Source of the DNA: Ensifer adhaerens
GTDB lineage: Bacteria; Pseudomonadota; Alphaproteobacteria; Rhizobiales; Rhizobiaceae
Reading direction: 5' to 3'
DNA length: 64,000 nucleotides
NCBI RefSeq assembly: GCF_001270265.1
Contig: NZ_LGAP01000019.1
Location: forward strand, 62,001 to 126,000
Shown here: one piece after another, positions 34,528 through 44,333 of the stretch
Layout of the letters: each line of letters begins with the position of its first letter
How positions within the stretch are numbered: the stretch's first letter is position 1
Program-made: the position numbers and the translations under genes
The notes under the pieces: generated by a model
What the model was told of the DNA's origin: nothing
Seen by the model: only the letters and a program-made list of their open reading frames with translations
Databases searched by the model: none

Positions 34528-36138
34528 ATGGAGCAACTCGGCACTCGCAATGCAGCGAACGGCTTGGAAAAACTCGGCTTTACCGACCTGGAAGTGGTTC
34601 GGTACAACTTTGAAGCCGCAGAACTTTATGAGGAAGCCATCCGCCGTGGCGAGGCTCAGCTGACGGCGCATGGTGCGATCGTTGCGCGCACCGGCCAGCA
34701 CACCGGCCGCTCTCCGAAGGACAAGTTTGTCGTCCGCGATGCGTCCACCGACGATCAGATCTGGTGGGACAACAACAAGCCGCTGTCGCCGGAGCATTTC
34801 GCCGTGCTGCGCCAGGATATGCTTGATCATGCCAAGGGCATGTCGCTCTATGTCCAGGACCTCGTCGGCGGCGCCGACAAGGACAATGCTCTGCCGACCC
34901 GTGTCGTCACCGAATTTGCCTGGCACTCGCTGTTCATTCGCAACCTGTTGATCCGTCCGGAGCGTGGGGCGCTGGCTTCCTTCCTGCCGAAGCTGACGAT
35001 CATCGACCTGCCGAGCTTCAAGGCCGATCCCGAGCGCCACGGCTGCCGTACGGAAACGGTTATTGCCTGCGATCTCGCCAACGGCCTCATCCTCATCGGC
35101 GGCACGTCCTATGCCGGCGAAATGAAGAAGTCGGTGTTCACCGTTCTGAACTACCTGCTGCCGAAGAAGGGCGTCATGCCGATGCACTGCTCGGCCAATG
35201 TCGGCCCGGAAGGCGATACCGCCATCTTCTTCGGCCTGTCGGGCACCGGCAAGACGACGCTCTCGGCCGACCCGACCCGCACGCTGATCGGCGATGATGA
35301 GCACGGCTGGGGAGATCAGGGCGTCTTCAACTTCGAAGGCGGCTGCTATGCCAAGGCCATCCGTCTTTCGGAAGCCGCCGAGCCGGAAATCTTCGCGACG
35401 ACCCGCCGCTTCGGCACGGTCATGGAGAATGTCGTTCTCGACGAACGCCGGGTTCCCGATTTCGACGACGGCTCGCTGACCGAGAACACCCGCTGCGCCT
35501 ACCCGCTGGATTTCATTCCGAATGCCAGCGAAACCGGTACCGCGCCGCAGCCGCGCACGATCATCATGCTGACCGCCGATGCCTTCGGTGTGATGCCGCC
35601 GATCGCCAAGCTGACGCCGGAACAGGCGATGTACCACTTCCTGTCCGGCTACACCGCCAAGGTTGCCGGCACCGAGAAGGGTGTCACCGAGCCGGAAGCA
35701 ACCTTCTCGACCTGCTTCGGCGCACCGTTCATGCCGCGCCATCCGTCGGAATACGGCAACCTGTTGAAGGACCTGATCGCCAAGAACGGCGTCACCTGCT
35801 GGCTGGTCAATACCGGCTGGACCGGCGGTGCCTATGGCGCCGGCAGCCGCATGCCGATCAAGGGGACCCGCGCTCTGCTCGCCGCCGCACTTGACGGATC
35901 GCTGAATGCAGCCGAACTGCGCACCGACGCCAACTTCGGCTTCGCAGTGCCCGTCTCGGTACCCGGCGTCGATGACGGTATTCTCGATCCGCGCTCGACC
36001 TGGGCGGACGGCAATGCCTATGACGCCCAGGCACGCCGCCTCGTCGACATGTTCATCGCCAACTTCGCCAAATTCGAAGAGCATGTCGATGGCAGCGTTC
36101 GTGATGCAGCTCCCGGCACGAAGATCGCCGCCGAGTAA
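34528..36138 (+). CDS. pckA: Phosphoenolpyruvate carboxykinase (ATP)
   Basis: A 536-residue enzyme converting oxaloacetate and ATP to phosphoenolpyruvate, the entry to gluconeogenesis on C4 acids. The kinase P-loop [13 protein letters not shown] and the preceding MHCSANVG are clear. ATG 34528 has GAAGGAAG upstream; earlier in-frame starts at 34453 and others add non-conserved residues. It is divergent from chvI and ends at a hairpin terminator. Confidence 0.96.
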   Translation: MEQLGTRNAANGLEKLGFTDLEVVRYNFEAAELYEEAIRRGEAQLTAHGAIVARTGQHTGRSPKDKFVVRDASTDDQIWWDNNKPLSPEHFAVLRQDMLDHAKGMSLYVQDLVGGADKDNALPTRVVTEFAWHSLFIRNLLIRPERGALASFLPKLTIIDLPSFKADPERHGCRTETVIACDLANGLILIGGTSYAGEMKKSVFTVLNYLLPKKGVMPMHCSANVGPEGDTAIFFGLSGTGKTTLSADPTRTLIGDDEHGWGDQGVFNFEGGCYAKAIRLSEAAEPEIFATTRRFGTVMENVVLDERRVPDFDDGSLTENTRCAYPLDFIPNASETGTAPQPRTIIMLTADAFGVMPPIAKLTPEQAMYHFLSGYTAKVAGTEKGVTEPEATFSTCFGAPFMPRHPSEYGNLLKDLIAKNGVTCWLVNTGWTGGAYGAGSRMPIKGTRALLAAALDGSLNAAELRTDANFGFAVPVSVPGVDDGILDPRSTWADGNAYDAQARRLVDMFIANFAKFEEHVDGSVRDAAPGTKIAAE

Positions 36139-36151
36139 ACATCGCTGGCTA

Positions 36152-36167
36152 TGATTCACGTGAAACC
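36152..36167. other. parS-like site after pckA
   Basis: TGATTCACGTGAAACC matches the parS consensus TGTTTCACGTGAAACA at 14 of 16 positions, with the central TTCACGTGAA intact. It is intergenic and its right end overlaps the left arm of the pckA terminator, so part of the similarity could be fortuitous. Confidence 0.4.
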
Positions 36168-36195
36168 CGGTCTTGATGGCCGGGTTTTGCTTTTT
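36163..36195 (+). terminator. Terminator of pckA
   Basis: Arms AAACCCGG (36163-36170) and CCGGGTTT (36180-36187) with a nine-base loop are followed by T-rich DNA, a normal rho-independent terminator shortly after the pckA stop. Confidence 0.75.
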
Positions 36196-36252
36196 GTCGT
36201 TGATTGTTTTCAAGCGGTTCGCGCTGTGCGATAGAACGCTCAAGGAGCGATC

Positions 36253-36687
36253 ATGGCCAGCGACCCTTTATACATCAACGAGCAGATCGTTATCGCCGGG
36301 TGGGAACTCAGCGAGCAATTCGTGCTGGCCGGCGGCCCGGGCGGACAGAACGTCAACAAGGTGTCGACGGCAGTTCAACTGTTCTTCAACGTCCAGGCGT
36401 CGCCCGCACTGACTGATCGCATCAAGGCCAATACCCTGAAGCTTGCCGGACGGCGGGCATCGAAAGACGGCGTGCTGATGATCGAGGCGAGCCGCTTTCG
36501 CAGCCAGGAGCGCAACCGCGAGGATGCACGCGAAAGGCTCAAGGAACTGATCCTCAAGGCTGCCGAACCGCCGCCACCGCCGCGCAAGAAGACCAAGCCG
36601 ACACGCGGTTCGGTCGAGCGTCGGCTGAAGGAAAAAACCGGTCGCGGCGAGACCAAGAAGTTGCGCGGACGCCCGACCGGCGACTGA
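36253..36687 (+). CDS. arfB: ArfB (YaeJ) alternative ribosome-rescue factor
   Basis: A 144-residue peptidyl-tRNA hydrolase related to release factors. The catalytic GGQ is at residues 30-32 in AGGPGGQNVNK. The C-terminal tail is long and basic (RKKTKPTRGSVERRLKEKTG region), as needed to enter the mRNA channel of a stalled ribosome. Upstream AAGGAGCG is a good ribosome binding site. It stands alone after pckA. Confidence 0.93.
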   Translation: MASDPLYINEQIVIAGWELSEQFVLAGGPGGQNVNKVSTAVQLFFNVQASPALTDRIKANTLKLAGRRASKDGVLMIEASRFRSQERNREDARERLKELILKAAEPPPPPRKKTKPTRGSVERRLKEKTGRGETKKLRGRPTGD

Positions 36688-36780
36688 TCTGCGGTTGCGA
36701 AATCTTTTCGTCCTTCTCTTGTCTTTTGCCGCCATGCGCCCTCTCTTATGCCAAAGCGACTTTTGCAGAAGGAGGGATCC

Positions 36781-37254
36781 ATGGGCCTTTTCAGTTTTAT
36801 CAAGAACGCCGGCAAGAAGTTGGGCATTGGCGGCGACGACGATGCGCCTGATACCGAAAGCGTCCAGAAGGAACTCGCTTCGCACGATCTCGGCACCAAG
36901 GACGTCCAGGTCGAAGTCGTCAATGACAAGGTGGTGCTGAAGGGTGTCGTCAAGGATCAGACGGCGTTCGAAAAGGCCGTCGTCGCCGTCGGCAACACGC
37001 TTGGCGTTTCCGCTGTCGAAGCGTCGGAGCTGAAGGTGGCGGATGCCGGTGCAGCACCCGCGCCCGCCAAGGCCCCCGTCTTCTATACCGTCAAGAAGGG
37101 CGACAACCTCTGGAAGATCGCCGAGGCGCAGTACGGCAAGGGCAAGGGCGCCAAGCACACGGTCATCTTCGAGGCCAACAAGCCGATGCTGACCCATCCC
37201 GACAAGATCTATCCCGGCCAGGTTCTGCGCATCCCGGATCTGGATGCCGCGTGA
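36781..37254 (+). CDS. BON-LysM protein (YgaU/Kbp type)
   Basis: A 157-residue protein with an N-terminal BON domain (VQVEVVNDKVVLKGVV) and a C-terminal LysM domain (YTVKKGDNLWKIAEAQYGKG). ATG 36781 has a strong AGAAGGAGGGA, so an earlier start at 36748 is rejected. The architecture equals E. coli Kbp (YgaU), a cytoplasmic potassium-binding protein; no signal peptide is present. Its stop overlaps the next gene's GTG start (GTGA). Confidence 0.88.
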   Translation: MGLFSFIKNAGKKLGIGGDDDAPDTESVQKELASHDLGTKDVQVEVVNDKVVLKGVVKDQTAFEKAVVAVGNTLGVSAVEASELKVADAGAAPAPAKAPVFYTVKKGDNLWKIAEAQYGKGKGAKHTVIFEANKPMLTHPDKIYPGQVLRIPDLDAA

Positions 37255-37700
37255 CAGTCTTGTCGATGCGTGCATTTTCGAGCGTCGTTCTGGTGGTGGC
37301 AAGTCTTGGACTTGCTTCCGCCGGCACCGCGCAAACGCTGCGTGAGCCGGCTAAGGGCAGTTCGGAGCGTGCGGCGATCCTCGATGCCTTGCGGCCTGCC
37401 GTCGAGGCAGAGATGCGCGGTTCGGTCGAATTCGTCGTCTCCACCATGCGGGCCACGCCGAATTGGGCCTTCGTACAGGTCGAACCGCAGCGTCCCGGTG
37501 GTGGCGCCATCGATCTGGCGCAAACGGGCTTTCGCGATGAAGCCGACATGATGGATGGGTTGACGGTGTTCGCGCTCGTCAGCTTCCAGGGCGGTCGATG
37601 GAATCTCGTCGATCATGTCGTTGGCCCGACAGACGTCGCCTATGCCGGATGGTCTGAGCGCTACGGCGTCCCGGCAAAGCTGCTCGGGTTTGAGGAGTGA
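37251..37700 (+). CDS. Small secreted protein of unknown function
   Basis: A 149-residue protein with a signal peptide (hydrophobic VVLVVASLGLASAG, cleavage probably after TAQ or near it). The mature part contains WAFVQVEPQRPGGGAIDL and ends with ERYGVPAKLLGFEE. I recognise no domain with confidence. GTG 37251 overlaps the preceding stop, whereas ATG 37266 gives a shorter signal peptide; either is possible. It is probably co-transcribed with the BON-LysM gene and alkB. Confidence 0.75.
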   Translation: MTVLSMRAFSSVVLVVASLGLASAGTAQTLREPAKGSSERAAILDALRPAVEAEMRGSVEFVVSTMRATPNWAFVQVEPQRPGGGAIDLAQTGFRDEADMMDGLTVFALVSFQGGRWNLVDHVVGPTDVAYAGWSERYGVPAKLLGFEE

Positions 37701-37710
37701 GGGCAACCTC

Positions 37711-38322
37711 ATGCAGGTTCTCCCGAAAGGGATAAAACACATCCCCGGCTTTCTGGACCGGGCCCGTCAGGAGCAGATCGTGGAAGCGATCCGCGGCGTG
37801 GTTGCCGAAGCGCCGCTGTTCGTGCCGGAAATGCCCAAGACCGGCAAGCCGATGTCGGTGCGCATGACCAATTGCGGACCGCTCGGCTGGGTGACCGACC
37901 GCGAGAAAGGCTATCGCTATCAGCCGCAGCATCCCGCAACGGGCAGGCCGTGGCCGCCGATGCCGGAGGTTCTCCTTGATATCTGGAATGCGGTGTCGGC
38001 CAGCGACAAGCAGCCAGAAGCCTGCCTGGTGAACTTCTATTCCGAAGAGGCGCGCATGGGCCTGCACCAGGACAGGGACGAGCGCGATCTCGAAACGGCG
38101 GTTGTTTCTATTTCTCTTGGGGACAGCTGTTTGTTTCGTGTGGGCGGCAGAGAGCGCGGCAGCCAGACCGTATCCTTCAGGCTCGAAAGCGGCGATATCG
38201 TCGTGCTCGGCGGCGAGGGGCGCCTGGCCTTCCACGGCGTCGACCGGATCTATCCGAATACGTCGACTCTTTTGAAGAACGGCGGGCGGCTCAATCTGAC
38301 ACTGCGCCGGGTGAACCCCTGA
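37711..38322 (+). CDS. alkB: AlkB-like Fe(II)/2-oxoglutarate DNA dioxygenase
   Basis: A 203-residue oxidative demethylase. Iron ligands His and Asp appear in GLHQDRDE and the distal His in AFHGVDRI; the 2-oxoglutarate-binding arginines are in RLNLTLRR. It removes 1-methyladenine and 3-methylcytosine from nucleic acids by analogy with E. coli AlkB. ATG 37711 is preferred over an earlier overlapping start at 37615. It follows the secreted-protein gene by 10 bases. Confidence 0.92.
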   Translation: MQVLPKGIKHIPGFLDRARQEQIVEAIRGVVAEAPLFVPEMPKTGKPMSVRMTNCGPLGWVTDREKGYRYQPQHPATGRPWPPMPEVLLDIWNAVSASDKQPEACLVNFYSEEARMGLHQDRDERDLETAVVSISLGDSCLFRVGGRERGSQTVSFRLESGDIVVLGGEGRLAFHGVDRIYPNTSTLLKNGGRLNLTLRRVNP

Positions 38323-38403
38323 ACGGCGACGGAAAGACGCCCTCGGTGAAGCGCCTGACGTAACTGCCCTAAACCCGCAGCATGAGCGAGTTGCGAAGAG
38401 CGC

Positions 38404-39399
38404 TCAAAGCTTGCGCAGCGCCACCTTCTCGGTGAGGTGGTTGGGACCTTTCTGCAGGATCAGGTCGGCGCGCGGCCGCGTCGGCAGAATGTTCTGGTGC
38501 AGGTTCTTCAGGTTGATGTTGTGCCACAGCCCTTCGGCGATCGCCCGCGCCGCATCCTCGCTGATGGTCGCGTAGCGGTGGAAGTAGGATTCCGGATTCT
38601 TGAACGCGGTTTCCCTGAGGCGCATGAAGCGGCTGACGTACCAGCTGTGGATCAGGCTCTCCTCGGCATCGATATAGATCGAGAAGTCGAAGAAGTCCGA
38701 GACCATCGGCACGATCTTGCCGTCGGCGGGCAGGTTGCGCGATTGCAGGACGTTGATGCCTTCGAAGATCAGAATGTCAGGCCGGTCGATGACCGTGAAC
38801 TGATCCGGCAGCACGTCATAGGTCATGTGCGAATAGCTCGGCGCCTTGACGTTCGGCTGGCCGGCCTTGATCGCCGACAGGAACCGCAGCAGCGCGCCAA
38901 GGTCGTAGCTCTCCGGGAAGCCCTTGCGATCCATCATGTTTTCGCGCTGCAGGACCGCGTTCGGATAGAGGAAGCCGTCCGTCGTGACGAGATCGACCTT
39001 CGGGCTCGACGGCCAGCGCGACAAAAGCTGCGCAAGGATACGGGCGGCGGTTGACTTGCCGACGGCGACCGACCCGGCAATGCCGATAACGAAGGGCGTC
39101 TTCGTCTCGCCGGACATGCTGAGAAAGCGCTTGCGCTGCTCGAACAGAAGCTGGGACGATTCCACATGTGCGGAAAGAAGCCGCGACAGCGACAGGTAGA
39201 TCTGTCTGACTTCGCCGAGGTCCACCGGGTCGTTCAGCGAGCGCAGCCGCTGCACTTCGTCTGCCGTCAGCGTCAGGGGCGTGTCCGCGCGAAAGCGGGA
39301 CCACTCTTCGGCAGAAAACAGATGATAGGGCGAATAATCCCGCTTCTGGAGATTGTCCGGGAGATCGGCCGCTTCGATGTCTTGCGCAGCTAGGGTCAT
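38404..39399 (-). CDS. coaA: Pantothenate kinase (type I)
   Basis: A 331-residue P-loop kinase that starts coenzyme A synthesis by phosphorylating pantothenate. Walker A is [14 protein letters not shown]; the IFEGINVLQ and [10 protein letters not shown] motifs are typical. Its ATG overlaps the hisE stop by four bases, making it the last gene of the his operon; this hisE-coaA junction is typical of rhizobia. Confidence 0.95.
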   Translation of the reverse strand: MTLAAQDIEAADLPDNLQKRDYSPYHLFSAEEWSRFRADTPLTLTADEVQRLRSLNDPVDLGEVRQIYLSLSRLLSAHVESSQLLFEQRKRFLSMSGETKTPFVIGIAGSVAVGKSTAARILAQLLSRWPSSPKVDLVTTDGFLYPNAVLQRENMMDRKGFPESYDLGALLRFLSAIKAGQPNVKAPSYSHMTYDVLPDQFTVIDRPDILIFEGINVLQSRNLPADGKIVPMVSDFFDFSIYIDAEESLIHSWYVSRFMRLRETAFKNPESYFHRYATISEDAARAIAEGLWHNINLKNLHQNILPTRPRADLILQKGPNHLTEKVALRKL

Positions 39400-39719
39400 G
39401 GATCCTGCCGATTAGCCTTTTCCTGCAGACCGGATTGGCTTGTCCGCCGTGCAAGTTCGTCGAGCACATCCTGCAACGGAATGTCTGCAATTTTCAATAC
39501 GACCATGAGATGATAGAGCAGATCGGCGCTCTCATCGACGAGATTCTGGCGGTCGTTCCGGATCGCCGCGATCACGGTTTCGACCGCTTCCTCACCCAGT
39601 TTCTTGGCCGCTTTCTGCTGGCCGTTTGCGACCAGTTTCGCCGTCCAGGATTCGTCCGGCGACGCCTTGGCGCGCGCGGCGACGATGGTCTCGAGGTCGG
39701 AAAGGGAAAAATCACTCAT
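39396..39719 (-). CDS. hisE: Phosphoribosyl-ATP pyrophosphohydrolase
   Basis: A 107-residue all-alpha MazG-like hydrolase acting in the second step of histidine synthesis. The metal-binding acidic motif [14 protein letters not shown] and [14 protein letters not shown] are clear. The start at 39719 ([10 protein letters not shown]) is favoured over 39740. It lies 17 bases after hisF and overlaps coaA. Confidence 0.95.
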   Translation of the reverse strand: MSDFSLSDLETIVAARAKASPDESWTAKLVANGQQKAAKKLGEEAVETVIAAIRNDRQNLVDESADLLYHLMVVLKIADIPLQDVLDELARRTSQSGLQEKANRQDP

Positions 39720-39736
39720 CAACGAAACCCTGAAAC

Positions 39737-40513
39737 TCAATCGAGACGCATGGCGATGCCATGTTCGGCCATATAGCGCTTGGTTTCGCCAATACTATAG
39801 GTGCCGAAGTGGAAGATCGACGCGGCCAGAACCGCCGTGGCATGGCCGTCGCGGATGCCGGCGACCATGTGGTCGAGTGTGCCGACGCCACCCGAGGCGA
39901 TGACGGGCGCGCGCACGGCATCGGCAACCGCCCGGGTCAGCGCGATATCGTAGCCGCTCTTCGTTCCGTCACGATCCATCGAGGTCAAAAGGATTTCGCC
40001 GGCGCCGAGATCGACGACGCGCCGGGCAAATTCGACGGCGTCGATGCCCGTCGTCTGTCGACCGCCATGGGTGAAGATCTCCCAGCGGTTCTCTTCGCCT
40101 TCCTTCGAGACTTTCTTGGCATCGATCGCCACGACAATGCACTGGTTGCCGAATTTGTCGGCGGCTTCGGCGACGAACTCCGGGTTCGTCACCGCCGCCG
40201 TGTTGATCGAAACCTTGTCGGCGCCTGCCAAAAGCAACTTGCGGATATCCGCCACCTGGCGCACGCCACCGCCGACGGTCAGCGGCATGAAGCATTGTTC
40301 CGCCGTGCGGGCCACCACATCGAAGATGGTTTCGCGGTTGTCGGACGAGGCAGTGATGTCGAGGAAGCAGAGTTCGTCCGCTCCGGCCGCATCATAGGCG
40401 CGGGCGGCCTCGACCGGATCACCGGCATCGATCAGATCGACGAAGTTGACCCCTTTGACGACCCGACCGTCCTTGACGTCGAGGCAGGGGATGACGCGGG
40501 CTTTGAGGGTCAT
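39737..40513 (-). CDS. hisF: Imidazole glycerol phosphate synthase, cyclase subunit
   Basis: A 258-residue TIM barrel. Catalytic aspartates are in [14 protein letters not shown] and [12 protein letters not shown]. With HisH it converts PRFAR plus ammonia to imidazole glycerol phosphate and AICAR. It is four bases after hisA in the his operon. Confidence 0.97.
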   Translation of the reverse strand: MTLKARVIPCLDVKDGRVVKGVNFVDLIDAGDPVEAARAYDAAGADELCFLDITASSDNRETIFDVVARTAEQCFMPLTVGGGVRQVADIRKLLLAGADKVSINTAAVTNPEFVAEAADKFGNQCIVVAIDAKKVSKEGEENRWEIFTHGGRQTTGIDAVEFARRVVDLGAGEILLTSMDRDGTKSGYDIALTRAVADAVRAPVIASGGVGTLDHMVAGIRDGHATAVLAASIFHFGTYSIGETKRYMAEHGIAMRLD

Positions 40514-40517
40514 CGGC

Positions 40518-41255
40518 TCATGCCTTTCTCGTAGCGCGGATCAGCGCCAGTGCTTCCTGCGGGTCGATGCGGCCATCATAGAGCGCACGGCCGGAGATGG
40601 CGCCTTCGAGCTTTGCCGCATCCGGGGCGATCATTCGCCGGATATCGTCCATCGAGGCGAGGCCGCCCGAAGCGATCACCGGGATCGAAACGGCATCGGC
40701 AAGCTCCAGCGTCGAATCCCAATTGATCCCCGTGAGAATACCGTCGCGATCGATGTCGGTATAGATGATCGCCGAAACCCCGGCGCCCTCGAATTTCTTC
40801 GCAAGCTCGATCACCCTGAGCTCCGACGCCTCGGCCCAGCCCTCGACGGCGACCTTGCCGCCCTTGGCGTCGATGCCGACGGCGACCTTGCCCGGAAACG
40901 TACGGCAGGCTTCGATCACCAGCGCCGGATCGCGCACAGCGACAGTGCCGAGGATGACGCGGGCAAGTCCGCGCGACAGCCAGTTCTCGATATGCTCAAG
41001 CGTGCGAATGCCGCCACCGAGCTGGACCGGGTTCTTGGTCGACTTGAGGATGGCATCGACGGCAGCGCCGTTGACGGTCTCGCCGGCAAAGGCACCGTTG
41101 AGGTCGACCACATGCAGCCACTCGAAGCCCTGCTCCTCGAAGGCACGCGCCTGGGCGCCGGGTTCCGGGTTGTAGACCGTCGCCTGCTCCATGTCGCCGA
41201 GCTTCAGGCGCACGCATTGCCCGTCTTTCAGGTCGATAGCGGGAAAAAGGATCAT
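40518..41255 (-). CDS. hisA: ProFAR isomerase
   Basis: A 245-residue TIM barrel, sister to HisF, that isomerises ProFAR to PRFAR. It begins [17 protein letters not shown] with the catalytic Asp and has the second half-barrel motif [14 protein letters not shown]. It lies 31 bases after hisH and four before hisF. Confidence 0.97.
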   Translation of the reverse strand: MILFPAIDLKDGQCVRLKLGDMEQATVYNPEPGAQARAFEEQGFEWLHVVDLNGAFAGETVNGAAVDAILKSTKNPVQLGGGIRTLEHIENWLSRGLARVILGTVAVRDPALVIEACRTFPGKVAVGIDAKGGKVAVEGWAEASELRVIELAKKFEGAGVSAIIYTDIDRDGILTGINWDSTLELADAVSIPVIASGGLASMDDIRRMIAPDAAKLEGAISGRALYDGRIDPQEALALIRATRKA

Positions 41256-41286
41256 GTAACTATCCGATCAGAGATCGCCGAAGCCT

Positions 41287-41937
41287 TCAGGGCTTCCAAC
41301 GCAGGAAATTCGAGATGAGGGCAAGGCCGAGTGCCTGGCTCTTTTCCGGGTGGAACTGCGAGCCGGCCTTGTTGCCGTTGGCGACGAAGGCCGTGACGGC
41401 GCCGCCGTAGTCCGCCTCCGCGACGACATCGCCGGCATTTTCCGCTGCCAGATGGTAGGAGTGCACGAAATAGGCGTGCAGGCCGTCGTCACCCGTGTGG
41501 ATGCCGTCAAACAACGGATGCGCGCGTGCCAGTCGCAGCGTGTTCCAGCCGATCTGCGGGATTTTCAGCGACGTATCCGCAGGCTTCATTTCGACGACGT
41601 CGCCGGGGATCCAGCCGAATCCATGCGTCGTGGTCTTCTCGAGGCCGCGCGACGACATCAGTTGCATGCCGACGCAGATGCCGAGAAACGGTCGGCCTGC
41701 CTGCTCGACAACCTCGGTCAGTGCCTGCTCCATGCCGTCGACGGCAGCAAGGCCGCGACGACAATCGGCATAGGCGCCGACGCCCGGCAGCACGATGCGG
41801 TCGGCAGTGGCCACCCGTTCGGGCTTGTCGGTCAGGTCGATTTCAGCGGCGATGCCGACTTCCCGTGCCGCCCTTTCGAAGGCCTTCGTTGCCGAGCGCA
41901 GATTGCCCGATCCGTAGTCGATAATGGCGACGCGCAT
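41287..41937 (-). CDS. hisH: Imidazole glycerol phosphate synthase, glutaminase subunit
   Basis: A 216-residue class I glutamine amidotransferase. The catalytic Cys is in [11 protein letters not shown], with the His-Glu pair near the C-terminus (SQFHPEKSQ). It supplies ammonia to HisF. Its ATG shares one base with the stop of the upstream DUF2628 gene. Confidence 0.97.
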   Translation of the reverse strand: MRVAIIDYGSGNLRSATKAFERAAREVGIAAEIDLTDKPERVATADRIVLPGVGAYADCRRGLAAVDGMEQALTEVVEQAGRPFLGICVGMQLMSSRGLEKTTTHGFGWIPGDVVEMKPADTSLKIPQIGWNTLRLARAHPLFDGIHTGDDGLHAYFVHSYHLAAENAGDVVAEADYGGAVTAFVANGNKAGSQFHPEKSQALGLALISNFLRWKP

Positions 41938-42413
41938 CAGCGTTCTCCGTAGGATTCAAAAAGCCCAAGTCCCGCGCCGGCTTTTGCCGGCGCCTGTCTT
42001 GGCCAGTCGACAGATGGCCGCTCCGCTGACTTTCGGTCGACTGAGGGCACGTTTGCGAAGTAGATTTCCTCGGCTGTCTCGAGGTCGCGTGCCGGCACGA
42101 TGGAACGCAGCGTCCAGTCGCGGGCGATCAGCCGGCGGGCGATGAAGATAGGGCCTTCCAGCGAAACCAATAGTCCGAGCGCCAGATGCAACAGAAGCGC
42201 TGCCAGCAGGCCGCCGGCAATCGCCGACAGAGAGATTAACAGAATTTGCAGAACAGCAACTGCGATTCCGAAGAGCCACATGCGCTTGGCAAAAAGCCAG
42301 AGCGCCGGAAACAGGAAGGCGCCCCAGGAGAAGCCGTCGGCGACGAAACGTGCCCGGTCATCGTCGGCGCGGGCGCCCGGCGGGGTCAGGATCATGTAAG
42401 AGGCCATGGTCAT
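41937..42413 (-). CDS. DUF2628 membrane protein within the his operon
   Basis: A 158-residue protein with an N-terminal [20 protein letters not shown] motif and two or three hydrophobic helices (about residues 25-90), followed by a soluble tail (residues ~105-158). It fits DUF2628, a family of unknown function. It is translationally coupled to hisH and follows hisB by 18 bases. ATG at 42413, 42407 or 42395 could each be the start. Confidence 0.8.
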   Translation of the reverse strand: MTMASYMILTPPGARADDDRARFVADGFSWGAFLFPALWLFAKRMWLFGIAVAVLQILLISLSAIAGGLLAALLLHLALGLLVSLEGPIFIARRLIARDWTLRSIVPARDLETAEEIYFANVPSVDRKSAERPSVDWPRQAPAKAGAGLGLFESYGER

Positions 42414-42431
42414 CAGCCAGATAATGACCGC

Positions 42432-43040
42432 TCAGGCAAGCGTGCCCTTGGTCGAGGGAACGCGGCCGGCCTGGCGCGGATCGATTTCGGTTGCCGTGCG
42501 AAGCACGCGGGCGACGGACTTGAAGCAGGTCTCGGCGATATGATGGTTGTTGGCGCCGTAGATGTTCTGGATATGCAGCGTGATCCCGGCATTCTGGGCG
42601 AGCGCCTGGAAGAATTCGCGCACCAATTCGGTGTCGAACGTGCCGATCTTCGGCGACGTGAAGGTCACGTTCCAGACGAGGAACGGCCGTCCGGACACAT
42701 CCACCGCCGCACGGGTCATCGTCTCATCCATGGCAAGATCGAGCGAGGCGTAGCGGGTAATGCCGCGCCGGTCGCCAAGCGCCTTGGCGATGGCCTGGCC
42801 GATGGCAATGCCGGTGTCTTCGACGGTGTGGTGATCGTCGACGTAGAGGTCGCCGTCGGTCTTGATCTCCATGTCGATCAGCGAATGTCGGGAGAGCTGG
42901 TCCAGCATGTGGTCGAAGAAGCCGACTCCGGTCGCAATCTTCGACGTTCCGGTTCCATCGATGTTGACGGATACGGACACGGCAGTTTCATTGGTCTTTC
43001 GCGAAACTTGGCCGGTGCGGCTGGACGTGGCTTCTGCCAT
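42432..43040 (-). CDS. hisB: Imidazoleglycerol-phosphate dehydratase
   Basis: A 202-residue single-function dehydratase; it lacks the phosphatase domain of enterobacterial HisB. Metal-binding His motifs are [23 protein letters not shown] and a later NNHHIAE. It is the first gene of the minus-strand his run, divergent from hslV across 224 bases that presumably hold both promoters. Confidence 0.97.
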   Translation of the reverse strand: MAEATSSRTGQVSRKTNETAVSVSVNIDGTGTSKIATGVGFFDHMLDQLSRHSLIDMEIKTDGDLYVDDHHTVEDTGIAIGQAIAKALGDRRGITRYASLDLAMDETMTRAAVDVSGRPFLVWNVTFTSPKIGTFDTELVREFFQALAQNAGITLHIQNIYGANNHHIAETCFKSVARVLRTATEIDPRQAGRVPSTKGTLA

Positions 43041-43168
43041 CAGGCTCTCCTGTATGCGCTGGAGCCGCTCCTTATCAGGGGAGGCGGAAAATATCCAGAA
43101 CCGCGGCCGAGATTCGAACGATTCGGGGAGGCGCCCGATTTACGGTGAACGGCGTGGCTGGTCGGCAT

Positions 43169-43196
43169 TTGCAATCGCGTAAGCCGCACTTACATA
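43169..43196 (+). promoter_or_regulatory. Possible hslV promoter
   Basis: TTGCAA (43169-43174) and TACATA (43191-43196) are spaced by 16 bases, 68 bases before the hslV start. HslUV genes are usually heat-shock (RpoH) controlled, but I cannot tell an RpoH from a housekeeping promoter here. Confidence 0.3.
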
Positions 43197-43264
43197 GGCT
43201 TCAAGTAACCAGGCTCGTTCGAGCCCCCCAACGCCCCTGGTTCTGGGGCCGACAGGTATCTTTA

Positions 43265-43822
43265 ATGAGTGAACACAATCCCTACGGAACGATGCATGCG
43301 ACTACCATCATCACGGTGCGCAAGGACGGCAAGGTGGTCATGGCCGGCGACGGCCAGGTCAGCCTTGGCCAGACGGTCATGAAGAGCAATGCCCGCAAGG
43401 TGCGCCGCCTCTCCAAGGGTGACGTTATCGCCGGCTTTGCGGGGGCGACGGCCGACGCCTTCACGCTTCTGGAGCGGCTCGAAGCCAAGCTCGAGCAGTA
43501 CCCGGATCAGCTGATGCGCGCGGCGGTGGAGCTCGCCAAGGATTGGCGCACCAACAAGTATCTCCGCAATCTGGAAGCCATGATGCTGGTCGCCGACAAG
43601 TCGATCACGCTGGCGATTACCGGCAACGGCGACGTGCTGGAGCCGGAACATGGAACGATCGCCATCGGCTCGGGCGGCAATTACGCCTTTGCCGCGGCCC
43701 GCGCTCTGATGGACAGCGACAAGTCAGCCGAGGACATCGCCCGCCGGGCACTCGAAATCGCAGGCGACATCTGCGTCTATACCAACCACAATGTCGTGGT
43801 GGAGACGCTGGATGCCAACTGA
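43265..43822 (+). CDS. hslV: HslV peptidase subunit of the HslUV protease
   Basis: A 185-residue proteasome-like threonine peptidase. The mature family sequence begins at [10 protein letters not shown], where the first Thr is the nucleophile. Here it is preceded by 12 residues ([12 protein letters not shown]), a short propeptide that must be removed; E. coli HslV has only Met there. An internal ATG at 43292 would shorten the leader to three residues. It forms the degradation chamber with HslU, encoded just downstream. Confidence 0.96.
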   Translation: MSEHNPYGTMHATTIITVRKDGKVVMAGDGQVSLGQTVMKSNARKVRRLSKGDVIAGFAGATADAFTLLERLEAKLEQYPDQLMRAAVELAKDWRTNKYLRNLEAMMLVADKSITLAITGNGDVLEPEHGTIAIGSGGNYAFAAARALMDSDKSAEDIARRALEIAGDICVYTNHNVVVETLDAN

Positions 43823-44333
43823 CCAGGGTCATGTCAGCTTCGAACGGGTGGCCGATAACCACCTGCCGATGCTGCATGCCTGGCTGAGCGAGCCGCATGT
43901 GCGGCAATGGTGGGGTGATCCGGACAAGGAAGTCGAGCTGATCCGCGACGGCTGCGCCACGGGCGAGGTGGATGGCTTCATCTTCCACGTCGCCGGCGTG
44001 CCGGCAGGCTACATCCAGTCCTGGACACCGTCCGAATATGATGAAGAGCCGTGGGCGAAGGAGCTGCCGGCCGATGTCCCCGGCGTCGATATCTTCATCG
44101 GCCCGCCGGAGATGACCGGAAAAGGCGTGGCGTCGCTGGCTTTGCGAGCCTTCGCGCAAATGCTTTTTGCCGCCGGCGCATCACGGATCGTGATCGACCC
44201 CGATGCGGGTAACAGAAGGGCCGTCAGGGCCTATGCGAAAGCGGGCTTCGTGCCCTTTGGCGAATGGATAGATGCATCCGGCCGCACACTCCTGATGGAG
44301 CTGACGCGGACCGAGTTTGAGAGGAATTCATGA
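43812..44333 (+). CDS. GNAT acetyltransferase, AAC(6')-like
   Basis: A 173-residue acetyltransferase lying between hslV and hslU, overlapping hslV by 11 bases and hslU by four. It shares with aminoglycoside 6'-N-acetyltransferases the pattern [38 protein letters not shown] and [13 protein letters not shown], which covers the acetyl-CoA site. It has no mobile-element context and its composition matches the neighbours, so it is a resident gene. Its natural substrate is unknown; a role beyond housekeeping acetylation cannot be read from sequence. Confidence 0.85.
   Translation: MPTDQGHVSFERVADNHLPMLHAWLSEPHVRQWWGDPDKEVELIRDGCATGEVDGFIFHVAGVPAGYIQSWTPSEYDEEPWAKELPADVPGVDIFIGPPEMTGKGVASLALRAFAQMLFAAGASRIVIDPDAGNRRAVRAYAKAGFVPFGEWIDASGRTLLMELTRTEFERNS

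Noticed and set aside
43812-44333. Calling the GNAT gene an acquired aminoglycoside resistance gene
   Set aside because: No integron, transposon or shift in base composition; the gene is embedded with overlaps in a core operon.
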